Positions 18,809 through 27,878 are shown, numbered from the stretch's first letter. The stretch: DNA of 56,989 nt from a bacterium (GCA_029012425.1 JAQXMB010000139.1:1-56989); one strand, 5' to 3'. Numbers and translations: made by a program. Notes: generated from the sequence alone by a model not told the origin.

Positions 18809-18821
18809 TAGGAGAATGCGA

Positions 18822-19583
18822 ATGTATGTGTTTACCTGTAAGCAGGAATTTGAAGATATGATGTGCTGTATTTATACGGCATGGGAACGGGCGCTTCGCG
18901 TTGGACATGATCAGTTGCGACTTGAAGTCGAACCGGTAGAACAGATGCAGCTATTTGATGAATATATACATGTAGATGCGGATCATGAAAAGTTTGAAAA
19001 GGTAACTCGATCGATTCAACGGAAGATTTCCATGCAGGCATTTGTGTCAGTATACTATGTGGCAATGTCAAATGAACCTGATGCGATTGATGTTATCTAT
19101 CGATTTTTGATTCGAGGCTTTTCCATGGGAGAGGTTGTGCTTGACCATTTGACGGACCCTTGTGTGCAGCGTTTCTTTGAAATTCGAAGGTCGGTTGGAA
19201 ATGAAGCACATTTTTTTCGTGAGTTTGCCAGATTTACATCGATTGATAACCGGTTTTATGTATGTCATTTGGAACCGAAAAACAATGTCATCCTTTTTGT
19301 AGGAGAGCATTTTGCGGACCGGATGCCTTCGGAGCACTGGATGATTATTGATGACAATCGCAGTATTGCAGTCGTTCATCCGAAGGATGGAGAGAATTAT
19401 CTGCGAACCCTGACAACGGAAGAATTAAGGGAGTTTGAGCAGCTGGAGGATCAACAGGACTTGTATACAGATATGTGGAAGACATTTTTTGATACGATTG
19501 CAATTCGTCAGCGTGAGAATCGAAACTGTCAGCGCAATATGATTCGTATCTGGATGCGAAAGCATGTGACTGAATTTCGTTAA
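18822..19583 (+). CDS. Radical-SAM-linked DNA metabolism protein (DUF4130-like partner)
   Basis: 253-residue soluble protein of the family that almost always sits beside the preceding radical SAM gene, annotated as a probable DNA metabolism protein. It starts MYVFTCKQEFEDMMCCIYTA and contains the conserved stretches EVGNEAHFFREFARF-like (here RSVGNEAHFFREFARF) and a C-terminal RENRNCQRNMIRIWMRKH block rich in basic residues. Two ATGs are possible; AGGAG at 18810-18814 favours 18822 over 18816. Known members resemble parts of uracil-DNA-glycosylase fusions, but I see no glycosylase motif here. It is expected to share the SOS-controlled promoter. A bidirectional terminator follows. Confidence 0.85.
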   Translation: MYVFTCKQEFEDMMCCIYTAWERALRVGHDQLRLEVEPVEQMQLFDEYIHVDADHEKFEKVTRSIQRKISMQAFVSVYYVAMSNEPDAIDVIYRFLIRGFSMGEVVLDHLTDPCVQRFFEIRRSVGNEAHFFREFARFTSIDNRFYVCHLEPKNNVILFVGEHFADRMPSEHWMIIDDNRSIAVVHPKDGENYLRTLTTEELREFEQLEDQQDLYTDMWKTFFDTIAIRQRENRNCQRNMIRIWMRKHVTEFR

Positions 19584-19608
19584 AAGGGTGTGCGATTTTC
19601 GATAAAAA

Positions 19609-19641
19609 TAAAACTCCTACGGAATAACGGTAGGAGTTTTT
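19609..19641. terminator. bidirectional terminator between convergent units
   Basis: AAAACTCCTAC pairs with GTAGGAGTTTT around a short loop; A-run on one side and T-run on the other, so it can stop both the plus-strand repair operon and the minus-strand gene ending at 19640. Confidence 0.85.
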
Positions 19642-19951
19642 ATATCGAATCAATTTTATCCCTTGTTTTTTCATCAGAGATAATTTCGTTAGCCAGAACA
19701 TCCTGATCGTCAGTATTTTTTTCTGTATCAGGTAATGGATGACTTTCTTTTTCATTGCGGCCTTTTAATACACGATAGACCATGGAGTAGGTCCACAACA
19801 GTACCGGGATAATAATTGTACAGTATAATGATGCACGAAAGGATACCATTGTGTTTGGATCATCAGTCATTGCGAGAATAAAAGTAACCAGATTCATTCC
19901 TACGAGACATATACAGCCGATAATTGCAAGAATTCGAAATGTTTTTTTCAT
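19640..19951 (-). CDS. Small two-helix membrane protein, unknown function
   Basis: 103 residues. Two hydrophobic helices are visible (about residues 5-25, FRILAIIGCICLVGMNLVTF, and about 42-62, LYCTIIIPVLLWTYSMVYRV), followed by a charged acidic cytosolic tail (about residues 65-103, rich in Glu, Asp and Lys). I do not recognise a family. A clear GGAGGT ribosome site (complement of 19957-19962) precedes the ATG, which supports a real gene. It lies 28 bases downstream of the 99-residue gene on the same strand and is probably co-transcribed with it. Confidence 0.75.
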   Translation of the reverse strand: MKKTFRILAIIGCICLVGMNLVTFILAMTDDPNTMVSFRASLYCTIIIPVLLWTYSMVYRVLKGRNEKESHPLPDTEKNTDDQDVLANEIISDEKTRDKIDSI

Positions 19952-19979
19952 ATATTACCTCCGGGTAAGACTGATTGAA

Positions 19980-20279
19980 TCAGAATTTAGGTGTATGAAG
20001 CCAATAATCGCGACGCGCTTCATATTGTTCATTCATCCATTCGCATGCGAGTTGAATACCATCTTCTGAAAAGGGGAAGTCATTTGATGTTTTGTCTTCC
20101 TCTGGTGTGCATTCGAAGTTATATGGCTCCGGAAAAATGGTTGCACGCAGAACATCAGGCGCATCTTCGTCTTCAGTGGCTTTCGTTTTTGTGATATAGT
20201 AGCGCATTCCCTGATAACTGCCGGTAAAGTGTGTTTTTTTATAAAAGGAAAGATGGAATAACTCACTCGATTCAATCAT
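19980..20279 (-). CDS. Small soluble protein of unknown function
   Basis: 99 residues, acidic, with no membrane segment. It starts MIESSELFHLSFYKKTHFTG and ends YWLHTPKF; the pattern of beta strands at the N-terminus (SYQGMRYYITK) and a C-terminal helix (GIQLACEWMNEQYEARR) suggests a compact alpha/beta fold. Several aromatic residues are spaced as in a conserved small-domain family, but I cannot name it. An AAGGT ribosome site and a minus-strand promoter 80 bases upstream support expression. No function is proposed. Confidence 0.75.
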   Translation of the reverse strand: MIESSELFHLSFYKKTHFTGSYQGMRYYITKTKATEDEDAPDVLRATIFPEPYNFECTPEEDKTSNDFPFSEDGIQLACEWMNEQYEARRDYWLHTPKF

Positions 20280-20365
20280 GGTTTCATACCTTGTTCATGG
20301 TTTTATGTATCGTTTGTAACTGTTCAGACCACAGCTCAATGCTACGGAAGAGTTACCATTTTTTC

Positions 20366-20394
20366 AGTATACTTTTTTTTCTCATTTTGTGCAA
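20366..20394 (-). promoter_or_regulatory. promoter of the two small minus-strand genes
   Basis: Reading the minus strand: TTGCAC (20394-20389), 17-base spacer, TATACT (20371-20366). The gene start is at 20279, giving a leader of about 80 bases with no obvious structure. Confidence 0.55.
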
Positions 20395-20437
20395 GAAGAA
20401 AAGGGGCGTGAGAAATATTTGTAAGCAAGTTTTTTTC

Positions 20438-20466
20438 TTGTTATTTCTATCCGTATAGTGTAAAAT
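20438..20466 (+). promoter_or_regulatory. promoter of the Asp23/nusB housekeeping cluster
   Basis: TTGTTA (20438-20443), 17-base spacer, TAAAAT (20461-20466), 50 bases before the Asp23-family start. It is divergent from the minus-strand promoter at 20366-20394. Confidence 0.55.
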
Positions 20467-20516
20467 AGCATATAACTAGGGATATTAGAAGTGTATCATT
20501 TAGGAGGTTATTCAAA

Positions 20517-20897
20517 ATGGAAGATAATAGAAGGTCGTTGAAAATAAAGGAAGCTGCGATTGGTGAAGTTCGTGTGGCAGATGAAGTCGTGACAATTATT
20601 GCCGGACTTGCAGCGACAGAAGTTGATGGTGTCAGTTCCATGGTGGGAAATATTCCGAATGAGCTTGTTGCAAAGGCTGGGATAAAAAACCTTTCAAAAG
20701 GTGTTAAAGTAGATGTGATGGATGGAATTGTTACAGTTGATTTGAATTTGAATATTAAATATGGTTACAAGATTCCGGAAGTATCACGCAATGTACAGGA
20801 GCGTGTATGTACTGCAATTGAGAATATGACAGGTCTTGAAGTTGGAACAATCAATGTGCGCATTGCAACCGTTGATATGGTGGAGGCTGGAAAATAG
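20517..20897 (+). CDS. Asp23/Gls24 family envelope stress protein
   Basis: 126-residue member of the Asp23/Gls24 (DUF322) family, widespread in Firmicutes and linked to cell-envelope or alkaline stress. The family core is visible: a first strand-helix unit (GEVRVADEVVTIIAGLAATEVDGV), the MVGNIPNELVAK linker, the strand pair VKVDVMDGIVTVDLNLNIKYG and the C-terminal VQERVCTAIENMTGLEV helix. It immediately precedes nusB, its usual place in clostridia. AGGAGG lies eight bases before the ATG. A hairpin separates it from nusB. Confidence 0.92.
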   Translation: MEDNRRSLKIKEAAIGEVRVADEVVTIIAGLAATEVDGVSSMVGNIPNELVAKAGIKNLSKGVKVDVMDGIVTVDLNLNIKYGYKIPEVSRNVQERVCTAIENMTGLEVGTINVRIATVDMVEAGK

Positions 20898-20912
20898 GCA
20901 AATGAAAAATCC

Positions 20913-20939
20913 AAATGAGTGCCCGTCAGGCACTCATTT
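20913..20939 (+). terminator. stem-loop between Asp23-family gene and nusB (attenuator candidate)
   Basis: AAATGAGTGCC (20913-20923) pairs perfectly with GGCACTCATTT (20929-20939) around CGTCA. The following GTTGCTGTTGT is only moderately T-rich, so termination is probably partial or the hairpin protects the message end. Confidence 0.5.
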
Positions 20940-20963
20940 GTTGCTGTTGTAAAGGAGTTATTG

Positions 20964-21359
20964 ATGAGCAGAAGACAGATAAGAGAAATGATTTTCAAGA
21001 TGGTTTTCCGTGTGGAGTTTCATTCAAATGATGAGGTGCCGGAACAGTTTCGACTTTTCTTAGACGCCGAGGCAGAACCGGCAGAGGATGAGCGTGATTA
21101 CATTCAGAAGAAAGTGGCGGATATTGTTCAGCATTTAGAGGAAATCGATGCATTGATCAATGAATTGACCGATAATTGGAAGACTTCACGCATGGCGAAG
21201 GTTGATCTTGCAATTATTCGTCTTGCGGTATATGAGATGCGATATGATGACGATGTTCCGGTTGGAGTTGCAATTAATGAAGCCGTTGAACTGGCAAAGA
21301 TTTATGGAGAAGAGAATTCGGCATCGTTTGTTAACGGAGTTTTGGCAAGGATTGCATAG
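20964..21359 (+). CDS. nusB: Transcription antitermination factor NusB
   Basis: RNA-binding all-helical protein (131 residues) that joins NusE (S10) on boxA RNA in rRNA antitermination. It starts MSRRQIREMIFKMVFRVEFH and carries the family's C-terminal signature RLAVYEMRYDDDVPVGVAINEAVELAKIYG. The open frame extends to 20919 through the hairpin, but AAGGAG at 20951-20956 and the family start fix ATG 20964. The stop is three bases from the xseA start, and the order nusB-xseA-xseB is the usual Firmicutes arrangement. Confidence 0.93.
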   Translation: MSRRQIREMIFKMVFRVEFHSNDEVPEQFRLFLDAEAEPAEDERDYIQKKVADIVQHLEEIDALINELTDNWKTSRMAKVDLAIIRLAVYEMRYDDDVPVGVAINEAVELAKIYGEENSASFVNGVLARIA

Positions 21360-21362
21360 AAT

Positions 21363-22595
21363 ATGAATGCGAGAACAAAGAATATATATTCTGTCGGACA
21401 GGTTAATTCCTATATCAGAAATCTGTTTGCACAAGATTTTATGTTGGAGCATATTGCGGTGAAAGGTGAGGTTTCTAATTGCAAATATCATAGCTCCGGA
21501 CATATCTATTTCACACTAAAAGACGAAAAAGGAGCTATTGCCTGCGTGATGTTTGCAGGAAACCGCAAAGGTTTGAGCTTTCGTATGAAGGAAGGCGATA
21601 AAATTGTGGCGACCGGCTCTATAGAAGTCTATGAGAGAGACGGAAAATACCAGCTCTACGCCAGAGAGATTTCACTGGATGGAGCTGGCGCTTTGTATTT
21701 ACGGTATGAGCAATTAAAACAGTAATTAGAGCAGATGGGAATGTTTGCTGAAGAGTATAAGCGTCCCATTCCGCGTTTTGCGAAAACGATCGGAGTTGTT
21801 ACGGCTCCGACAGGAGCAGCAATTCGTGATATTCAAACGATTTCTGCCAGAAGAAATCCTACGGTTCAGTTGATTTTATGTCCGGCACTTGTGCAGGGCG
21901 AAGGCGCAGCTGCAAGCATTGTGAATGCGATTCATGCACTTGAAACGCTGGGCGTGGACCTTTTAATTGTCGGACGCGGAGGTGGCTCCATTGAAGACTT
22001 GTGGGCATTCAATGAAGAAATTGTTGCTCGCGCTGTATTTGATTGTCGTGTCCCTGTCATTTCGGCAGTTGGACATGAGACAGATACAACAATCATTGAT
22101 TATGTTGCTGATTTACGCGCGCCAACTCCTTCTGCTGCAGCAGAGCTTGCTGTCTGGAGTCTGGAACAGGTAAAAGAATCGGTAGATTCCATGGAGCTGG
22201 AGCTTATGCGTGGCATGCAAAAGGTGATTGAGGAAAAAAAGCATATGATCGAGAACCTGCGTATGCGAATAAACTATTTAAGTCCTCAGGCGCAGCTGAA
22301 TAATAAGCGGCAATATACGCTTGATCTGGAAGAGCGACTTGGAAACCGCATGCAGCAGATTTTTGTTAACAGCAGACATCGTATGCAATTACTTGCACAA
22401 CAGTTAGAGACGGTATCACCGCTTCGAAAACTACAGGAAGGATACTCACTTGTCACGGATGAACAAAATGTGCATGTCACAGATATCGATCAGATTGAAA
22501 TTGGTGCGATGCTTACTTTGCATATGTTGCAGGGAGAATTGAAAGCGCGCGTGGAGGAAAAACAATGCAGGAAACTAAAATGCAACCCGGATTAG
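21363..22595 (+). pseudogene. xseA: Exodeoxyribonuclease VII large subunit, interrupted by an in-frame stop
   Basis: XseA with XseB forms a single-strand-specific exonuclease. The N-terminal OB-fold (YSVGQVNSYIRNLFAQDF, KGEVSNCKYHSSGHIYFTLKD) reads normally to RYEQLKQ, then TAA at 21723-21725. Translation resumes in the same frame without any shift as LEQMGMFAEEYKRPIPRFAKTIGV, which is exactly how the family continues. The catalytic part follows (VTAPTGAAIRDI, VGRGGGSIEDLWAFNEE, SAVGHETDTTIID). So one codon, normally Lys, Gln or Glu, has become TAA. Without it the protein would be 410 residues. Pieces are 21363-21725 (120 aa) and a possible restart at ATG 21735 (286 aa), which has no ribosome site but could be reached by reinitiation nine bases after the stop. 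It could also be a sequencing or assembly error. Confidence 0.88.
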
Positions 22596-22789
22596 AGGAA
22601 CTATTTTCTGAGGCAGAAACGATCATTGAAAAATTAGAACAGCCGGGAATTGATCTGGAAGAAGCATTTGCGGCATATGAGCAGGGCATGAAAGTAATAA
22701 AAGCGTGCAATGATCGTATTGATGAAGTAGAGAAAAAGATGCAGATACTGACTGCTGATGGCACTGTGGTGCCTTTTGATCAGGAATAG
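22565..22789 (+). CDS. xseB: Exodeoxyribonuclease VII small subunit XseB
   Basis: Small helical subunit of exonuclease VII, 74 residues, the normal size. The family pattern is clear: GLEELFSEAETIIEKLEQPGIDLEEAFAAYEQGM and KACNDRIDEVEKKM. It overlaps the last 31 bases of xseA, with GGAGGA just before its ATG, so the two are normally translationally coupled. Because xseA is broken upstream, XseB may lack a full-length partner in this strain; the gene itself is intact. Confidence 0.92.
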   Translation: MQETKMQPGLEELFSEAETIIEKLEQPGIDLEEAFAAYEQGMKVIKACNDRIDEVEKKMQILTADGTVVPFDQE

Positions 22790-22802
22790 AGTGGAGGAGT
22801 TC

Positions 22803-23702
22803 ATGGATAACCAACAGCTAAACAAGGAATTGGGAATTCGTAAGGAGGAAGTGGAAAAACTGTTAATGAGCTATCTGCCTTCAGTTGATGGTAGACAGAA
22901 AACGGTATTTGATGCAGTGAACTACAGTGTTTGTGCCGGCGGAAAAAGGCTTCGTCCGATTCTCATGATGGAGAGTTTCCGGATGTTTGGTGGAACAGGA
23001 ACAGTTATTGAGCCTTTCGCGGTGGCAATTGAGATGATCCATACCTACTCACTCGTGCATGATGATCTTCCGGCAATGGATAACGATGAATTCCGAAGAG
23101 GAAAGAAAACAACACATGCAAAATATGGTGAGACCATGGGAATTCTTGCTGGAGATGCGTTATTAAATTTTGCATTTGAGACGGCAATGAAAGCGTTTGA
23201 TCGTTTGGATGATTTGGCTGCTGTTGCGAAAGCACTTCGTGTATTAGCACAAAAAGCAGGAATGTATGGCATGCTTGGCGGTCAGGTTGTGGATGTTGAG
23301 GCAGAAGGAAGATGTGATGTGACAGAAGATGATTTGCGTTTTATTCATACTCTGAAAACTGCCGCAATGATAGAGTCTTCGCTGATGATTGGAGCAATTC
23401 TTGCCGGGGCAAGTGACGAAGCAATAGAGAATATGGAACAAATTGGACGAAATGTAGGAATTGCATTTCAGATTCAGGATGATATATTAGATGTTACCGG
23501 AACGCTTGAGACGCTCGGAAAACCGATATTAAGCGATGAGCGGAATGGTAAGACAACTTATGTAAAAATTAAAGGGGTAGAGGCGTCGTCTCAAGAAGTG
23601 CGCAGACTTTCTGATGAAGCGATTGATCTGCTTGAGAAAACTGCCGCACATACTGATTTTATGGCGGCTTTGATTCGCCAATTGACGGTACGAAACAGTT
23701 GA
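22803..23702 (+). CDS. ispA: Polyprenyl (farnesyl/geranyl) diphosphate synthase
   Basis: Short-chain trans-prenyl diphosphate synthase, 299 residues, making farnesyl or geranyl diphosphate from isopentenyl diphosphate. It has GGKRLRPIL, the first aspartate-rich motif DDLPAMDND (DDxxD), the KTTHAKYGE and GQVVDVEAEG segments, and the second aspartate-rich motif IQDDILDV followed by GKTTY. Chain length control cannot be decided from sequence alone; its position before dxs supports the isoprenoid pathway role. The ATG at 22803 follows GGAGGAG and 13 bases separate it from xseB. Confidence 0.93.
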   Translation: MDNQQLNKELGIRKEEVEKLLMSYLPSVDGRQKTVFDAVNYSVCAGGKRLRPILMMESFRMFGGTGTVIEPFAVAIEMIHTYSLVHDDLPAMDNDEFRRGKKTTHAKYGETMGILAGDALLNFAFETAMKAFDRLDDLAAVAKALRVLAQKAGMYGMLGGQVVDVEAEGRCDVTEDDLRFIHTLKTAAMIESSLMIGAILAGASDEAIENMEQIGRNVGIAFQIQDDILDVTGTLETLGKPILSDERNGKTTYVKIKGVEASSQEVRRLSDEAIDLLEKTAAHTDFMAALIRQLTVRNS

Positions 23703-23740
23703 CGGTTTCCCTTTGACAATGATATTCGGAGGATGCTGTT

Positions 23741-25612
23741 ATGGCGTTCATATTAGATGAAATAAATAAGGTCAACGACATTAAAAAAGTTGATTCACGA
23801 TTGTACAGTCAACTTGCGGAAGAAATTCGGCAGTTTCTGATTAAACATATTGCTGCACATGGTGGACACCTGGCTTCGAATTTAGGTGTTGTTGAACTTA
23901 CGATGGCTCTTCATTTGGCATTTGATATTTCAAAAGACAAGCTGGTTTGGGATGTTGGGCATCAGTGTTATACACATAAGATACTGACCGGACGAAAGGA
24001 AGGCTTTGAGAGACTACGCGAGTTTGGTGGAATGAGTGGATTTCCGAAGCACCATGAGAGTCCCTGTGACAGTTTTGACACCGGACACAGTTCGACATCG
24101 ATTTCAGCAGGACTTGGTCTTGCTGCTGCGAGAGATTTGCTGGGAGAACAGTATAAGGTGATTGCTGTCATTGGCGATGGAGCAATGACCGGCGGAATGG
24201 CTTTTGAGGCGATGAATAATGCTGCAAAGTTGGATACTAACTTTATTATCGTACTCAACGACAATGAGATGTCTATTTCAGCCAATGTCGGTGGACTCTC
24301 ACAGTATCTGGATGGTATTCGGACCGCGGATGCATACCAGAATCTGAAGGGCAGTGTACTCGATTCCCTCCAGAAAATCCCGGGGTACGGTGAGCGTGTC
24401 GTGAATCGAATTCGAAAGACAAAGAGCAGTATCAAGCAGTTGTTTATTCCGGGAATGCTGTTTGAGAATATGGGACTTACCTATCTTGGCCCGATTGATG
24501 GTCATGATATTCAAAAAATGATTCATACATTTGGTCAGGCTGCAAGAGTGAATGGGCCTGTAATTGTGCATGTGATTACAAAAAAGGGTAAGGGATATAC
24601 ACCGGCTGAGCGCCATCCTGCCAGATTTCACGGAACAGGAGCATTCCAAATTGAGAATGGTTTACCTGCAAGCAAAAAGACGAAAGCAGACTATACGGAT
24701 GTATTTGCTTCTGTGATGAATCTTGCGGCAAAGGACAATGATCGATTGGTGGCAATTACTGCAGCGATGGAAACGGGAACCGGATTGAAACGCTTTCACA
24801 ATCAGTATCCGGATCGCTTTTTCGATGTTGGCATTGCAGAGGAACATGCGGTTACATTCGGTGCGGGACTCGCCATGGCAGGGATGATACCGGTATTTGC
24901 TGTCTATTCATCATTTTTGCAGCGAGCATATGATCAGGTATTACATGATGTTTGTCTGCAAAATCTGCATATGATTTTCTGTATTGACCGTGCCGGAATT
25001 GTTGGAAGTGATGGTGAGACACACCAGGGAATCTTTGATATTTCCTATTTGATGACAATTCCGAATCTGGTATTGATGGCTCCGAAGAACAAATGGGAAC
25101 TTGCAGATATGCTGAAATTTTCATTTTCGTATGATGGTCCGATTGCTATTCGCTATCCGAGAGGAACGGCATATGACGGTTTAAAAGAACGCCGGGCACC
25201 CATTGAATTAGGTCGTTCGGAGACCTTGTATGATGAGACGGAAATTGCATTATTAGCTTATGGAAGTATGATTCCGACAGCACTTGAGGTTCGGGACAAA
25301 CTCAAAGAATTGCATTATCAGTGCTCACTGATTAACGCGCGTTTTGCAAAGCCTTTGGACGAAGATATGCTGCTGTCAGTAGCAGGTGACCATAAACTGC
25401 TCGTAACATTCGAAGAAAATGTCATTACAGGTGGTTTTGGACAACAGGTAAAGCAATTTCTGACAGATACCTCACAGGATATTCGAGTACTTTCTGTTGC
25501 GATTGCGGATGAGTTTGTTGAGCAGGGGTCTGTGGACCAGTTACGAAAAGAACTGGGAATTGATGCGGATAGTATTGTCAAAAAAATTATTGCAGAATAT
25601 GTAGGCAGATAG
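23741..25612 (+). CDS. dxs: 1-deoxy-D-xylulose-5-phosphate synthase
   Basis: Thiamine-diphosphate enzyme that condenses pyruvate and glyceraldehyde 3-phosphate, the first step of the MEP isoprenoid pathway. 623 residues, standard length. The N-terminal domain has the substrate segment HLASNLGVVELT and HQCYTHKILTGR, and the thiamine-binding GDGAMTGGMAFEAMNNA near residues 145-161. The middle domain includes the catalytic Glu in VGIAEEHAVTFGAGLA and the DRAGIVGSDGETHQG motif. The C-terminal transketolase domain ends with EQGSVDQLRKELGID. Preceded by GGAGGA. Co-transcribed with ispA, both serving isoprenoid synthesis. Confidence 0.97.
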   Translation: MAFILDEINKVNDIKKVDSRLYSQLAEEIRQFLIKHIAAHGGHLASNLGVVELTMALHLAFDISKDKLVWDVGHQCYTHKILTGRKEGFERLREFGGMSGFPKHHESPCDSFDTGHSSTSISAGLGLAAARDLLGEQYKVIAVIGDGAMTGGMAFEAMNNAAKLDTNFIIVLNDNEMSISANVGGLSQYLDGIRTADAYQNLKGSVLDSLQKIPGYGERVVNRIRKTKSSIKQLFIPGMLFENMGLTYLGPIDGHDIQKMIHTFGQAARVNGPVIVHVITKKGKGYTPAERHPARFHGTGAFQIENGLPASKKTKADYTDVFASVMNLAAKDNDRLVAITAAMETGTGLKRFHNQYPDRFFDVGIAEEHAVTFGAGLAMAGMIPVFAVYSSFLQRAYDQVLHDVCLQNLHMIFCIDRAGIVGSDGETHQGIFDISYLMTIPNLVLMAPKNKWELADMLKFSFSYDGPIAIRYPRGTAYDGLKERRAPIELGRSETLYDETEIALLAYGSMIPTALEVRDKLKELHYQCSLINARFAKPLDEDMLLSVAGDHKLLVTFEENVITGGFGQQVKQFLTDTSQDIRVLSVAIADEFVEQGSVDQLRKELGIDADSIVKKIIAEYVGR

Positions 25613-25647
25613 TTACATGTTTTGATTATGAGCGATCATAGGAGATA

Positions 25648-26463
25648 ATGAATTTGAAAGAACGATTGGATGTGTTGCTTGTCCAAAGAAATCTCGCTCC
25701 TTCGAGAGAAAAGGCAAAAGCGATGATTATGGAAGGCAATGTTTATGTAAATGAGCAGAAAGAAGACAAGGCGGGTTCCATGTTTGATGTCAATGTCCCG
25801 ATTGAGGTTCGTGGAAATACGCTCAAATATGTAAGCCGCGGTGGACTGAAGCTTGAGAAAGCAATGAATAGTTTCGGGGTTGTACTTGACGGTTGTGTAT
25901 GTATGGATATCGGAGCATCAACGGGGGGCTTTACGGACTGTATGTTGCAGAATGGTGCTGCGAAAGTGTTTTCGGTAGATGTCGGTTATGGACAGTTTGC
26001 CTGGAAACTAAGACAGGATCCGCGTGTCGTATGCATGGAAAAAACAAATATCAGATATGTGACACCGGAAGATATTGGCGAACCGCTTGATTTTGCTTCT
26101 GTTGATGTCTCTTTCATATCGTTAACAAAGGTACTTGGTCCGGCGAAAGAACTGTTGAAAGATGGTGCCAAAATGGTATGTCTCATCAAACAACAGTTTG
26201 AAGCAGGTCGGGAAAAGGTTGGGAAAAAAGGTGTTGTTCGTGACAAGAAAGTACATTTAGAAGTCATTGAACAGGTAATAAGCTTTGCAACCGGGATCGG
26301 ATTTTCCATTCTTGGATTGGACTATTCGCCAATCAAAGGTCCGGAAGGAAATATTGAATATTTAGTTTATATTGTGAAGGACGGGGAAGGCTCGCTTGCG
26401 GAAACAATTTCTGCTGAGAGGATTGTTGAAGCAGCGCATACAACGCTTGATACACAAGCTTGA
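25648..26463 (+). CDS. tlyA: TlyA family 16S/23S rRNA 2'-O-methyltransferase
   Basis: Protein of 271 residues with an N-terminal S4 RNA-binding domain (RLDVLLVQRNLAPSREKAKA, MEGNVYVN) and a Rossmann methyltransferase domain (CMDIGASTGGFTDCMLQ as SAM motif I, followed by VDVGYGQFAWKLRQD and DFASVDVSFISL). Family members methylate rRNA and have been called hemolysins. ATG 25648 stands only three bases after GGAG, while an in-frame TTG at 25654 is at a better spacing of nine bases; the true start could be that TTG, which would remove two residues. Confidence 0.9.
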   Translation: MNLKERLDVLLVQRNLAPSREKAKAMIMEGNVYVNEQKEDKAGSMFDVNVPIEVRGNTLKYVSRGGLKLEKAMNSFGVVLDGCVCMDIGASTGGFTDCMLQNGAAKVFSVDVGYGQFAWKLRQDPRVVCMEKTNIRYVTPEDIGEPLDFASVDVSFISLTKVLGPAKELLKDGAKMVCLIKQQFEAGREKVGKKGVVRDKKVHLEVIEQVISFATGIGFSILGLDYSPIKGPEGNIEYLVYIVKDGEGSLAETISAERIVEAAHTTLDTQA

Positions 26464-26495
26464 TGAGAGTAATTTCATAATAGGTAGGGGAAGTA

Positions 26496-27356
26496 ATGAA
26501 GCATTTTTTTATCATAACGAACGCTTATAAGGATGAGAATCTGTCGCTCACAAAAAAGATGCAACAATACATTGTCAGTCACGGTGGCACCTGTGAATAT
26601 TATGTCAGTCAGGGGGAAGAAAAAAACAGTGATTGCATCAAGCCGGAGCAGCTTCCGGAGTCATTGGATCTCATTTTTGTAATTGGCGGAGATGGAACGC
26701 TCATTCGCGCGGCAAGAGATACTGCATTTGCCAATGTACCATTAATCGGTGTGAATCTTGGAACGCTGGGATATTTATGTGAGCTGGAGGAATCAACCGT
26801 ATGCTCTGCCATTGATCGGATTATGAATGGAGAGTATTTTCTGGAACAGCGTATGAGACTAAGCGGTCATCCGGTGAAAGACGGTCAGAAATTAACACCC
26901 GAGATTGCATTGAATGATATTGTTATTCATCGATGTGGAGCATTGCAGCTTGTCAAGCTGATATTATATGTCAACGGACAATATCTCAATACCTTCAGCG
27001 GAGATGGGGTAATTGTATCAACACCGACCGGCTCGACCGGATATAATTTGTCGGCCGGCGGACCGATTGTCGACCCGAAAGCAAGGATGTTACTGATAAC
27101 CCCCATCAACTCGCACACATTTAACTCCAAAAGCATTGTAATTGGTGCGGAGGATGAGGTTGTGATAGAGATTGGGGCCAGACGCCGTGAAGGTGATGAA
27201 CAGGTAGTTGTAAGCTTTGACGGTGATCAGAATGCCAGACTTGATGTCGGAGACCGTATCATCATTCATCAGGCCAAAAAGGATTGCCGGATACTGAAAT
27301 TGGGACAGCTTAGTTTTTTAGAGATTCTTCGCAAGAAGATGGATACCTATCACTGA
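26496..27356 (+). CDS. nadK: NAD kinase
   Basis: Phosphorylates NAD to NADP, cytosolic, 286 residues. The GGDG motif is in FVIGGDGTLIRAARD, the NE/ND motif is in IALNDIVIHR, and the glycine-rich TPTGSTGYNLSAGGP loop is present. The N-terminal half is short and typical of clostridial enzymes, and the C-terminal beta sandwich has the SFDGDQNARL segment. The ATG follows a GGGGAAG ribosome site. It sits in the conserved order tlyA-nadK-argR-recN. Confidence 0.95.
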   Translation: MKHFFIITNAYKDENLSLTKKMQQYIVSHGGTCEYYVSQGEEKNSDCIKPEQLPESLDLIFVIGGDGTLIRAARDTAFANVPLIGVNLGTLGYLCELEESTVCSAIDRIMNGEYFLEQRMRLSGHPVKDGQKLTPEIALNDIVIHRCGALQLVKLILYVNGQYLNTFSGDGVIVSTPTGSTGYNLSAGGPIVDPKARMLLITPINSHTFNSKSIVIGAEDEVVIEIGARRREGDEQVVVSFDGDQNARLDVGDRIIIHQAKKDCRILKLGQLSFLEILRKKMDTYH

Positions 27357-27369
27357 TAGAGGAGGCAGT

Positions 27370-27825
27370 ATGAAATCAACCAGACATGCGAAAATATTAG
27401 AAATCATTCATCAGAATGATATCGAGACGCAGGAAGAATTGTCGGATTATCTGCGAAAAGAGGGATTTCAGGTGACGCAGGCAACGGTATCGCGTGACAT
27501 TCGTGAACTGAAGCTTACCAAGGTGGCCGGTGAGCGGGGAAGACAAAAATACGCGTCGCTCTCCGAAGTCGGATCTGATATGACCGAAAAATATGTGCGC
27601 GTATTCAAAGAGGGATTCCGCTCTATGGATACAGCTCAGAATCTGTTAGTTGTGAAAACCGTATCGGGAATGGCTATGGCGGTAGCTGCCGCACTTGATC
27701 ACATGCAGTGTGACGAGATTGTCGGAAGTATTGCAGGAGACGATACGATTATGTGTGCGGTACGAACGACCGAAGATGCCGGAAGACTCATGCTTCGTCT
27801 GCGCCGCTTCATTGACGAACCGTAA
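27370..27825 (+). CDS. argR: Arginine repressor ArgR/AhrC
   Basis: Arginine-responsive regulator, 151 residues, hexameric in the family. The N-terminal winged helix (residues about 1-70) carries QEELSDYLRKEGFQVTQATVSRDIRELKL, with the SRDI recognition motif. The C-terminal domain has the oligomerisation and arginine-binding segment (LDHMQCDEIVGSIAGDDTIMCAVR), including the GDDT motif that binds arginine. It is expected to regulate arginine genes; argH at 39.0 kb is a candidate target, although no ARG box was located there by eye. GAGGAGG precedes the ATG. Confidence 0.95.
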   Translation: MKSTRHAKILEIIHQNDIETQEELSDYLRKEGFQVTQATVSRDIRELKLTKVAGERGRQKYASLSEVGSDMTEKYVRVFKEGFRSMDTAQNLLVVKTVSGMAMAVAAALDHMQCDEIVGSIAGDDTIMCAVRTTEDAGRLMLRLRRFIDEP

Positions 27826-27878
27826 GAGAATCAGAATAATACAAAATCATTTCGAAGGAGAGAGTAGAAGGAGATTGT

